The notes beneath the pieces are model-generated. The model did not search any database and had not been told where the DNA came from. It saw only the letters and a program-made list of their open reading frames with translations. Positions 18,316 to 26,343 of a DNA stretch of 64,000 nt are shown here, piece by piece; the stretch's first letter is position 1; each line of letters starts with the position of its first letter. Location: positions 248,001-312,000 of the forward strand of contig JAJNPV010000037.1 in assembly GCA_021155195.1 (NCBI GenBank), written 5' to 3'. Origin of the DNA: Ohtaekwangia sp. (GTDB taxonomy: Bacteria > Bacteroidota > Bacteroidia > Cytophagales > Cyclobacteriaceae). A program made the position numbers and the translations under genes.

Positions 18316-19547
18316 GAGTGTTTGGATTGATAATTGACCATGCGGGCCAATCTTTTCAAAGCTGCGGCATGATCGAACACATAAGGATTGGTTTCATCCC
18401 AAACGTATCCTGCAAGTACCGAGCAAATTTGTTTTTTTATTTCCGGGTCTGGATTCTCAGCATAAAAAATTTTTTCGAGCGTTCCATCATACCAATTTAC
18501 AACATAGGAACGGAATACATCCACCCCTCGCTGTAGATATTGCGTATATTCAGTTTGCCAATCTACTGACTGTTTTTTTAGTTGGCGTGCTACCAGGTGC
18601 GCAGCTAGCTGACTGGAGACAGTTGCAAACATGACACCCGATGAAAAAATTGGATCTAGAAACTCAGTTACATTGCCTGTAAGCACAAAGCCTTGTCCAT
18701 AAAATTTTTCTGTGGTAGTTGACCAGGCTTCTAACGTTCGGGGTTCAAAAACAAACTCGGCTTCGGAAAATCGCTCTTGCAATAAATTATTATTAGCTAT
18801 TAATGTGTTGAACTGTTCTTTGCTGTTGCCAGAAAACTGTTGCAGATACTCACGTTTGCCCACAAAACCTACTGAAGTAATGCCATCTGAAAAGGGAATA
18901 ATCCATACCCAGGTTTCAGGCGCATAACTTACTATGGTAATGCGATTGGGTTCGTCTGATTTAGAACGATGAATATCTTTCACATGAGCAAAAATAGCTT
19001 TGCGATCTGTTAGTGTTGATGGCTTGTCCAGATTAAAGAGTTTTGGAATTACTCGGCCATACCCACTGGCATCCACAATAAAACGAGCTTCTATTTTTTC
19101 TTCTGTTCCATCCTGGTGCTGAACTGTGGTGACAGAACTGGCATCTTCAAAAAATTTAATAGCCGTTACGGTTGACTGAAAAGATACGGGTACACCTCGT
19201 GCGGCTACCGTATTGATAAGAGTTTCATCAAATTTTGCGCGCGGCACTTGCCAGGTCCACGTCCAGCCCTGCGTATGTTGATCGCTAAAATTATAATCGG
19301 CTTTTTGATGGTTGCGAACAAACTTGGCTCCAAATTTTTCTTGAAACCCCATTCCTTTCACAGCCTCCAGTAAATCGGCATCCTCCAATACCTCCATGCA
19401 GCGTGGAAGCAAACTTTCGCCAATCACAAAGCGAGGGAACTTTTCTTTCTCTACTACGCGTACAACAAACCCCTCCTTGTGTAGTAAGGCGGCAGCAATG
19501 CTTCCAGCCGGCCCCGCTCCAATAACCAACACATCGATTTTATTCAT
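18312..19547 (-). CDS. FAD-dependent halogenase-like monooxygenase
   Basis: The 411-residue flavoprotein opens with 'VLVIGAGPAGS' (FAD site) and 'GESLLPRC'. It contains 'WVWIIP' (213-218), fitting the WxWxIP motif of flavin-dependent halogenases, and 'QEKFGAKF', the Lys region expected in halogenases of carrier-bound or phenolic substrates. A likely reaction is chlorination of the phenol ring of the pigment with FADH2, O2 and chloride; chlorinated flexirubins are known. The superfamily also has non-halogenating oxidoreductases, so the reaction stays an inference. A separate flavin reductase would be needed; none is visible nearby. Confidence 0.82.
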   Translation of the reverse strand: MNKIDVLVIGAGPAGSIAAALLHKEGFVVRVVEKEKFPRFVIGESLLPRCMEVLEDADLLEAVKGMGFQEKFGAKFVRNHQKADYNFSDQHTQGWTWTWQVPRAKFDETLINTVAARGVPVSFQSTVTAIKFFEDASSVTTVQHQDGTEEKIEARFIVDASGYGRVIPKLFNLDKPSTLTDRKAIFAHVKDIHRSKSDEPNRITIVSYAPETWVWIIPFSDGITSVGFVGKREYLQQFSGNSKEQFNTLIANNNLLQERFSEAEFVFEPRTLEAWSTTTEKFYGQGFVLTGNVTEFLDPIFSSGVMFATVSSQLAAHLVARQLKKQSVDWQTEYTQYLQRGVDVFRSYVVNWYDGTLEKIFYAENPDPEIKKQICSVLAGYVWDETNPYVFDHAAALKRLARMVNYQSKHS

Positions 19548-20695
19548 ACCTTTTTTTGAAAAACAATGGCAGCATTACAACCTCCAAATCCACTGGCTGT
19601 TTTAACCGCTGCGTTGATGGTCGCTGGCTTTGTGTGCTCAATTATGTTTAGAACTTTGCTCACACCTAATTCTTCAAATCCAAAAGAAGCAATTAATCTA
19701 TTGTGCTGCATAGATTTTATACTGATTATGGACTCCACAATACCTGCTGCGCCTAAAGTGTGGCCAAAATAACCTTTTAGACTATTAACCGGTACATTAC
19801 TCAATCCTGCCAGGTGAATTGCTTTGGCTTCCATTTCATCATTATAAATAGTGGCGGTGCCATGACTCGAAATATAATCAACTTCTTTAGCAGGAATATT
19901 ACTTTGCTTGAGCGCTTGCTGTATGGCTGCACCTAATTCTTCACCTGTACGCGATGGGCCAGAAATGTGATTTGCATCATTTGTTAATCCAACACCCCGT
20001 ATCGCCATTTCTTTTTCTACCCCTAAGGTTTCAGGAGAGGTACTTAGAATAATAGTAGCGGCAGCTTCACCCAGATTGATTCCTTTTCTATTCTTATCAA
20101 AGGGTTTGCAGATTTCAGTACTTAATGCATACAGGGATTGAAATCCGGAGATTACAAACTGAGATAACACATCCGCGCCTACAACTATTGCATGATCATA
20201 CTGATCACTTTCTAAAAAATAAGCCGCAGTTTGCAGTGCCATTACACCTGAGATGCAAGCATTGGAAACAACAATAGGCGTGTTGGGGTTTTTAAAATGC
20301 TTGGCAATCGCTTTCGCGGATTGAGTCAAAGGCAATGAACCGGACTGCTTTCCTTCAGTGCGTAAAAGGTCAATGTTTCCTTTTGTAGCAGATAACACAA
20401 TTATAACCCGATGCGAATGCACATCCAATTCAACATAACGAAGGGCATCCGTTACGGAAGCAATGCAGAGTTGATCAAAGAAAGTAGTCGAAGAATTATC
20501 GTTCGGTAGAGAGTACTTTATTTTTCCCAAAGAATATGCTTTTTCACTGCCGTGGATTTCGGTTAAGGTAACGCCACTTTTGCCGGACTTAATCGAATGG
20601 AAATTTTCGTCAGAGGTTTTACCCAACGGAGAGATTATATTATCGGCACATATCCAAGCTGTCCTCACAACGCTAGCTTCCATTTCTGTTTCCAC
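19544..20695 (-). CDS. Beta-ketoacyl-ACP synthase (second complete KS)
   Basis: This 383-residue FabB/F-type protein keeps Cys147 ('VSNACISG'), the first His ('SSHGTATIYND') and the second His ('LKGYFGHTLGAAG'). The segment around the Cys differs from the other two complete ketosynthases, which suggests another chain length or starter. It overlaps the halogenase-like gene by 4 bp and the thioesterase by 31 bp; Met5 (20683) is an alternative start. Confidence 0.9.
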   Translation of the reverse strand: METEMEASVVRTAWICADNIISPLGKTSDENFHSIKSGKSGVTLTEIHGSEKAYSLGKIKYSLPNDNSSTTFFDQLCIASVTDALRYVELDVHSHRVIIVLSATKGNIDLLRTEGKQSGSLPLTQSAKAIAKHFKNPNTPIVVSNACISGVMALQTAAYFLESDQYDHAIVVGADVLSQFVISGFQSLYALSTEICKPFDKNRKGINLGEAAATIILSTSPETLGVEKEMAIRGVGLTNDANHISGPSRTGEELGAAIQQALKQSNIPAKEVDYISSHGTATIYNDEMEAKAIHLAGLSNVPVNSLKGYFGHTLGAAGIVESIISIKSMQHNRLIASFGFEELGVSKVLNIIEHTKPATINAAVKTASGFGGCNAAIVFQKKV

Positions 20696-21024
20696 AAAGT
20701 CATAAATGCGGGTAGTGTAAGGTGCAACTGAAATGTCTTCACATCTACAAATACTTGTGTGGACGTTCCCGTAGCTACAACTTCATCAGTCTCTTTGTTA
20801 TAGATTTTGTAGGTGAATACAAGTTTAGCGGCTGCAGTATTTACGTAAGTGGTTTCTACGCACACAGTATCGCCATAGCGCAATGGTTTTTTATAATCAC
20901 ATTGTACAGAAACTACCGGAATAGCAAGTCCTTCGCCATACACATCCAAATAAGAAAGTTTGAATGCTTTACCGAATGCTTCTCGGCCATCTTCGAAATA
21001 CCGGATGTAATGACCATGCCACAC
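20665..21024 (-). CDS. 4HBT-type acyl thioesterase; true start upstream of the GTG and unclear
   Basis: From GTG 21024 the product has 119 residues with the hotdog thioesterase stretch 'WHGHYIRYFEDGREAFG'. The same frame is open up to an in-frame TGA at 21121-21123 and encodes the family's conserved N-terminus, including 'VRFNEADPLGIV' with the likely catalytic Asp. In that extra piece there is no ATG, GTG or TTG; only ATA at 21117 or CTG codons could serve. So either a rare start is used, or a base is missing or added in the A-runs at 21109-21122. The enzyme would hydrolyse an acyl-ACP or acyl-CoA thioester and release the chain. Confidence 0.8.
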   Translation of the reverse strand: MWHGHYIRYFEDGREAFGKAFKLSYLDVYGEGLAIPVVSVQCDYKKPLRYGDTVCVETTYVNTAAAKLVFTYKIYNKETDEVVATGTSTQVFVDVKTFQLHLTLPAFMTLWKQKWKLAL

Positions 21025-21138
21025 GATACCCAGCGGATCGGCTTCATTAAAGCGAACAGAAACTTCGGTGGTGTGTTCCAGCTGGGAAGAAAATTTATCG
21101 ATGGTGGATTTTTTTATTTTTCAGCCAGTTAATAGGAG

Positions 21139-22656
21139 CTATTTGGTTTTTGATTTTTTAATAAAAATAAAATCTCCGCCTTCATCTCCTGTTTCAGCAA
21201 TAACTCCCTCCTGAGGTACGGTAGCACTATTATTGATTACGGCTAAGCGCAAACTACCAAAGAGCTGTTGTGAGGGAAGAAACTGTTCTTTATTCTCTTT
21301 CAGTCGCTTGATTAGGTACTCCACAAAAACAGATCGATCGGGCACAGCGGTAAGGGTTCCGCTAGTTATTGCTCTGCGGCTGGGCATCTTGTACAACAAT
21401 TGATAATCGATAGAAGCAGATTTAATAGCACTTGCATCGCGGGTGCGAAAGATACCTCCGCTGAAGCACGCATCACTTACCAGCAATGTATGAGCAGAAT
21501 TAATTCCCCGTAGTTGTTCTCTCAGATCACTATTCGAAAGCCAATTTGATGGGTCATTGGTTGTTGCGTCTTTGGGCCACCAGTATCCTTGCTTTATGTT
21601 CTCGTCCCAATAGCCGTGGCCCGCATAGAAAAGTAATAGATTGTCGTTTACTGTAACCTGGCTGCGCAATTTATAGAGAGCAGAAAAAATCTCGCCACGG
21701 GTGGGATTTTCCAATACAGTGATATTGCTTGCTGAGAAATCATAATAGGCGCTCAGCGTTTCTTTCATTTTATGAGCATCGCTTACCGGATGGTCCAAGT
21801 CTAATCTAGTATCGTTGTATTTAGACACTCCAATAAGTAAGGCGTAAAATTGACCGCCAGGTTTTACGGATGTTCTATTCGTAACAACGGATGTTTGTTT
21901 TACCGAGGGTCGTGTATCTTCACGAGATTGATTAACACTTGCTACTTCTTTTTTTGGCTGTGAGATTTCCTTTGGTTTTTCCGTGGCAACAGCAAGCTGC
22001 GATTGATTCAAATCAACAGTTGCTTCTTTACGAATGCGCCAAAGGTTATACTCCTTTTTCTTGATTCGTTCTAATGTAGCGTAGACCGTGCTGGCCCAAA
22101 AGTTACGCACCCCAAACCCTCCCGGAGGATTTTCCAGAGATTCGGTAAACAACACAGCCTTCGTGTCCATATTAACAATGGTGTACCATAGCACTCCTTT
22201 TTTTCCGGGCTTGTCAAATTTCTCTACAACAATCATTAGCCCTAGTCCACTCAATCCGTTAAAGTTGTAATGATTTACAATGCGTTGAATAGTGCCTGAA
22301 GAGAAAGCTCCGAGTCCATCTGAACTTACTACGAGCATGCCACTCAGGTCGATGCTGGAATTGTTTTGATTGGTTGCAGTAAAATCGGCAACCAAATCTA
22401 TTTGTTTATGGAACGCTGCCGTTACGTTATACTTAGGCGCCTCTTTGATCATTAGATCGTTCCACGCGGCAAGTAATTCCATCAGTTTGGCATCATCGGT
22501 AATATGATCTTGCTCCCCAACAATTTTTGCTTCGCTAAAATCAAGGCCCAGCCAGGTAAAAGGTACTTTAGGGTCGAAAATATTTACCCTGTTTTGTCCG
22601 ATTGCTGCCATGCTTGTTATTAAAAAAAGCATCAGCAGTTGATAAATCTTTTTCAT
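21139..22656 (-). CDS. Secreted caspase-like (C14) peptidase with a novel N-terminal domain
   Basis: The 505-residue protein starts with a signal peptide ('LITSMAAIGQ'). Residues ~22-205 form a domain I cannot name, ~210-265 a low-complexity linker rich in Lys, Ser and Thr, and ~266-500 a metacaspase/caspase-like domain. The catalytic dyad is intact: His347 in 'FYAGHGY' and Cys397 in 'SDACFSGG'. Such domains cut after basic or acidic residues and are found in bacterial stress and defence systems. Its place in the middle of a pigment operon, on the same strand with short spacing, is unusual. Target unknown. Confidence 0.87.
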   Translation of the reverse strand: MKKIYQLLMLFLITSMAAIGQNRVNIFDPKVPFTWLGLDFSEAKIVGEQDHITDDAKLMELLAAWNDLMIKEAPKYNVTAAFHKQIDLVADFTATNQNNSSIDLSGMLVVSSDGLGAFSSGTIQRIVNHYNFNGLSGLGLMIVVEKFDKPGKKGVLWYTIVNMDTKAVLFTESLENPPGGFGVRNFWASTVYATLERIKKKEYNLWRIRKEATVDLNQSQLAVATEKPKEISQPKKEVASVNQSREDTRPSVKQTSVVTNRTSVKPGGQFYALLIGVSKYNDTRLDLDHPVSDAHKMKETLSAYYDFSASNITVLENPTRGEIFSALYKLRSQVTVNDNLLLFYAGHGYWDENIKQGYWWPKDATTNDPSNWLSNSDLREQLRGINSAHTLLVSDACFSGGIFRTRDASAIKSASIDYQLLYKMPSRRAITSGTLTAVPDRSVFVEYLIKRLKENKEQFLPSQQLFGSLRLAVINNSATVPQEGVIAETGDEGGDFIFIKKSKTK

Positions 22657-22669
22657 TGTGTGTGTTTTA

Positions 22670-23080
22670 TTAATCCTTAATAAAAACTCTCATTTCACAA
22701 GCCGCAACCGATTGATTCCCTATCAACACCTGGGCCTGAATCAGCGTAACATTCATAACTCGATTAACAATGGAAATATGCGTTTTCAATTCATCATGAA
22801 CGCACGGGAGACTATGAATGAGTAAGCCTTTAATAGCTGCAATATACCCAATTGGCACAGATTTTCCTGCTTGAACAAATCCATAACCCGCATGCAATGC
22901 TGCTGATTGAGCTATGTGTTCCACAATACCCGGTTCTGTAAATAAACCGTTTTTAACAAAAATGTTGTCCTCTGAAATCAAAAAAGTGGTTTGAGCCGAA
23001 ATATCATTCGCGTAAAGCAAATTGCTTACCATTACAATAGGAGGGCGTTGCGGAATGTATTGAAGAATTTCGGTAGTCAT
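22670..23080 (-). CDS. ApeP-like hotdog 3-hydroxyacyl-ACP dehydratase
   Basis: The 136-residue hotdog protein has 'PGIVEHIAQSAALHAGYGF', where the Glu and the A-Q pair match the FabA/FabZ-like central helix, and 'YIPQRPPIVMV', where many dehydratases have His (PHRPP). The His-to-Gln exchange seems common in Bacteroidota relatives as I recall them. It is the second dehydratase of the cluster, as ApeI and ApeP form a pair in proteobacteria. It lies 13 bp after the caspase-like gene's start end, in the same direction. Confidence 0.8.
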   Translation of the reverse strand: MTTEILQYIPQRPPIVMVSNLLYANDISAQTTFLISEDNIFVKNGLFTEPGIVEHIAQSAALHAGYGFVQAGKSVPIGYIAAIKGLLIHSLPCVHDELKTHISIVNRVMNVTLIQAQVLIGNQSVAACEMRVFIKD

Positions 23081-23141
23081 TTTTTACGAGCAATCTCTCA
23101 AATCTCTAATCAAAGATAGGAATTTATAAAGCGAGTGATTT

Positions 23142-24029
23142 CTATAATTTGGATTGCCAGAAATCGTAATAGTTAAACCATTGCTCGGGATAACGCTTTA
23201 CCATCACCTCCAGTTGCCTGGTAAATGTGGACAGAAAGAAATCAATGTTGGTGGATTTATCTACTGATGGGGGAGTAAGTCCGCTGCTTCCAAACAGGTG
23301 GTAATGTGTGGCCGATTCTTTAAAAGCGAAAACAAAAGAGACAGGAACTTTGAATGTACTTGCAAGCGCAAAGGGACCGATCGGAAATTCAGCTTCTCTT
23401 CCAAGAAACATTTGTTTTTTTGTTTTGTTTCCTTCAATAAAGCGATCGGCATGCATGCATACAATTTCATTTTTTTGCAGGGCCTCACTAATGGTATATA
23501 CGTGTGAGATGTCGTCCTTAACTACAATGACCTGAAAGTTGCGTTTGCCTGTAACGGTATTAAGATATTTTTTTATTCGTTCATGTTCGCCATCAAACAT
23601 CACGATATTAATTTTCGTGTTGAGGTGTTTTAACAGATGACCTGCGGCTTCCCAATTGCCTATATGTGCACTAATTAGAATTCCACCTTTTCCTTCTCGA
23701 ACTATGTGGTGAAGATTTTCAACGCCATCAAAGTGGAATGTAAATTTGTTTTTAATGTTTGCGGTTATGATGATTTTATCTAACAGGGTTTGAGCAAACA
23801 CGTAATAGTTTCTGTAAAGCTTTCTTAGCGATTTTAATTTTCCGTATCCAAGTCGCTGAGAAAAATAAGTATAGATGGGAACGGAAGAATTCCATGAGAA
23901 GAGAAAGTAATAGCCTGCAATAAAACGTAAAAGTAGATAAGCAGGCAAAACACCAAATGTGCTGCATACCGAAATAACAATGCGATAGCCTAATGGAGTG
24001 CCTTTGGATTGGCCTTGCCATTTTGCCAT
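23142..24029 (-). CDS. LpxL/HtrB-like lysophospholipid acyltransferase
   Basis: The 295-residue inner-membrane protein has an N-terminal hydrophobic helix and the acyltransferase motif 'SAHIGNWE' (HX4E) near residue 115, as in lauroyl/myristoyl lipid A transferases. In aryl-polyene loci one such enzyme is thought to join the finished aryl polyene to a lipid or to a second acyl unit. With the PlsC-type domain in the MMPL fusion, the cluster has two different acyltransferases. It is 5 bp downstream of the ACP gene. Confidence 0.87.
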   Translation of the reverse strand: MAKWQGQSKGTPLGYRIVISVCSTFGVLPAYLLLRFIAGYYFLFSWNSSVPIYTYFSQRLGYGKLKSLRKLYRNYYVFAQTLLDKIIITANIKNKFTFHFDGVENLHHIVREGKGGILISAHIGNWEAAGHLLKHLNTKINIVMFDGEHERIKKYLNTVTGKRNFQVIVVKDDISHVYTISEALQKNEIVCMHADRFIEGNKTKKQMFLGREAEFPIGPFALASTFKVPVSFVFAFKESATHYHLFGSSGLTPPSVDKSTNIDFFLSTFTRQLEVMVKRYPEQWFNYYDFWQSKL

Positions 24030-24034
24030 AGACT

Positions 24035-24301
24035 TCAGCTGATTGATTTTTGCTGGGCTACACGACCCTGCACGTATTGGTAAAAATCCTGAAAGGTAAT
24101 AATAGCTGTAAAGTCCTCTGGTTTTACTTTAAATCCAAAGTTACTTTCAATAACCACCACCAGATCAATGTAGTCTAAGCTATCGAGCGCGAGAGTTTCT
24201 CGTAAATTGGCTTCCGGAGCTATTTTTTCGGGAGCGACTTCAAATTCTTCCACTAAAAAAGCATGTATGGTCTCGATAACCTTCTTATCCATTACTTCCA
24301 T
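24035..24301 (-). CDS. Acyl carrier protein (second)
   Basis: An 88-residue ACP with the attachment site 'LALDSLDYIDL' (Ser41) and typical helices on each side. It overlaps the start region of the KS upstream by 10 bp and is followed by the LpxL-like acyltransferase, which suggests that acyl chains on this ACP are handed to that enzyme (inference). Confidence 0.93.
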   Translation of the reverse strand: MEVMDKKVIETIHAFLVEEFEVAPEKIAPEANLRETLALDSLDYIDLVVVIESNFGFKVKPEDFTAIITFQDFYQYVQGRVAQQKSIS

Positions 24302-25515
24302 TTTTTTACAATCAAGGTTGAGTTTGTACCACCAAACCCAAAAGAATTCGACAAAAATACATCAATATTTTTGTCTGTAGCGGTTTCTACAATATTAAGG
24401 TGCGCTGAATCCTCGTCTGGCGTTTCAAAATTTATATTGGGCGCCACAAAAGAGTCTCGCATCATAAGAGACGAATAAACAATTTCGCTTGCACCAGCCA
24501 TCCAGCACTCGTGGCCGGTCATGGATTTGGTGGAGCTTACCGGTGTTTTTAAAGAACCAAATATGGAATCAATTGCTTTGGCTTCACTGGCATCGCCTGC
24601 AATCGTTGAAGTTGCATGTGCATTGATATAATCAATGGTTTTAGAATCTAATCCCGAATTTTTTAATGCCATACGTAGTGAACGTGCTGGCCCGTCTACT
24701 GTTGGGTTGCTGATGTGCTCTCCATTTGATGAGAAGCCATAGCCAATTACTTCGCCCCAAATTTTTGCTCCGCGTTTCTTAGCATGTTCTAGACTTTCTA
24801 AAATAACCGTAGCTGCCCCTCCGCTAGGCACTAATCCGTCTCTGTTTTTATCAAAAGGACGAGATGCCTGAGTGGGCTGGTTTTCGCGAATTGAAAATGC
24901 ACCCAATGCATCAAAGTTGCCCATGGAATAGATATTGGTTTCCTGAGCGCCACCACAAATTATACAGTCCTGCAGTCCATTACGGATGAACATGTGCGCC
25001 ATACCAATGGCATGCGAGCCGCTGGCACAGGCAGCGCTAACCGTAAAGTTTATTCCCTTTAACCTAAAGATGGTGGCTAGGTTCATATTTACTGTTGAGT
25101 TAAGCGCTTGAAAAACAGATCCTGATCCAATAAGGGTAGTATCTTTTTTTAATCGGATGATGTCGGTGGCTTCAATCACGGGTTGTGCAGAACTATCATT
25201 GCCATAGATAATGCCAATTTCTTGCCTATCAATTTGATCCTGATCCAACTGTGCATTTGCCAATGCTTCTGCAGTGGCCATAAAAGCATATTCGCCCTGT
25301 TCGGGTAACATGATACGCGCTCTTCGATCCAATACTCCCTTTAGTTGGGGTTTTTCTACAAATCCGGTAAGCCCGGATCGATAACCCATCTCTTTTCTAA
25401 GCGGATCTAAAATAATTCCTGATTTGCCTGCGTAAAGGGAATCTCGCACTTCAGCTAAATTTTTACCAATGCACGAATAAATCCCTAACCCAGTAATAAC
25501 AACACGATGGCTCAT
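24292..25515 (-). CDS. Beta-ketoacyl-ACP synthase, FabF type (third complete KS)
   Basis: The 407-residue enzyme keeps Cys163 ('SAACASGSH'), the first His ('INAHATSTIAGD') and the second His ('STKSMTGHECWMAGAS'). It is the most FabF-like KS of the locus. The pair HECWMAG instead of HTLGA is typical of the KS group found in flexirubin/APE loci beside FabG. It probably starts the chain or carries out most of the extensions together with the reductase upstream. Confidence 0.92.
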   Translation of the reverse strand: MSHRVVITGLGIYSCIGKNLAEVRDSLYAGKSGIILDPLRKEMGYRSGLTGFVEKPQLKGVLDRRARIMLPEQGEYAFMATAEALANAQLDQDQIDRQEIGIIYGNDSSAQPVIEATDIIRLKKDTTLIGSGSVFQALNSTVNMNLATIFRLKGINFTVSAACASGSHAIGMAHMFIRNGLQDCIICGGAQETNIYSMGNFDALGAFSIRENQPTQASRPFDKNRDGLVPSGGAATVILESLEHAKKRGAKIWGEVIGYGFSSNGEHISNPTVDGPARSLRMALKNSGLDSKTIDYINAHATSTIAGDASEAKAIDSIFGSLKTPVSSTKSMTGHECWMAGASEIVYSSLMMRDSFVAPNINFETPDEDSAHLNIVETATDKNIDVFLSNSFGFGGTNSTLIVKKWK

Positions 25516-25611
25516 GGCGATTAAAACCTAAACTAATTTTAGTTCTTTCTAAGTTAATGACAATTTTAAAGAAACCTTAAAGATTTCTGGTAGATATTTT
25601 TTCCTGAAGGT

Positions 25612-26340
25612 TTACGAATACAAGCCTCCATTAATAGAAATTATTTCGCCTGTGATGTAGGAAGCTTTGTCAGAAGCCAAAAAGGCTACAACATGGGCTA
25701 CTTCTTCCGCTTCGCCAAAGCGCTGCATGGGTATAATTTTTTTTAGTTCGTCTTCTTTTAAATCCTGGGTCATATCGGTTTTAATGAAACCAGGAGCTAC
25801 AGCATTTACGGTAACACCTCTTCGGGCTACCTCTTGTGCTAATGCTTTTGTTGCGCCTATTACTCCAGCTTTGGCAGCAGAATAATTTACCTGGCCTGGC
25901 AGTCCCTTTAATCCCGAAAGGGAAACTACATTTACTACACGACCGTATCGTTTTCTTAGCATGCCGTTTATAACAAGTCGGGTTACATGAAAGAATCCAT
26001 CTAAACTTGAGCCCAGTACATCCTTCCATTGCTCTCCTGTCATCCACATGAGTAGTGCATCCTGCCGATGGCCTGCATTATTGATTAATATCTCGAGGGT
26101 TTTGTCCTTGTTCGTATCGATCCAACCTCCTAAGATTGTATCTACCGCTGTTTTATCTGACACATCGAAAGGCAACAATTCTGTCTCTACGCCAAAAGCT
26201 TTTACCAACTCCGCAGTTTTTTTTGCTTCACTTTCGTTGGATTTGTAATTGATTAAAATGGAGTATCCCATTTCGGCCAGCTTAATGCTGATGGCTCTTC
26301 CTATTCCTCGTGATGCTCCGGTAACTAATGCGTATTTCAC
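25612..26340 (-). CDS. fabG: 3-oxoacyl-ACP reductase (FabG-type SDR)
   Basis: A 242-residue short-chain dehydrogenase. It has 'VTGASRGIGRA' (NADP site), 'NNAG', the catalytic Ser region 'NVVSLSG' and 'NYSAAKAG' (Tyr and Lys), plus 'VAPGFIKTDM'. It would reduce each 3-ketoacyl-ACP to the 3-hydroxy form before dehydration, the ApeQ step. It lies 3 bp downstream of the ammonia-lyase, so the pathway's first and second genes are coupled. A 96-bp gap with no visible gene follows it. Confidence 0.92.
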   Translation of the reverse strand: MKYALVTGASRGIGRAISIKLAEMGYSILINYKSNESEAKKTAELVKAFGVETELLPFDVSDKTAVDTILGGWIDTNKDKTLEILINNAGHRQDALLMWMTGEQWKDVLGSSLDGFFHVTRLVINGMLRKRYGRVVNVVSLSGLKGLPGQVNYSAAKAGVIGATKALAQEVARRGVTVNAVAPGFIKTDMTQDLKEDELKKIIPMQRFGEAEEVAHVVAFLASDKASYITGEIISINGGLYS

Positions 26341-26343
26341 AGA

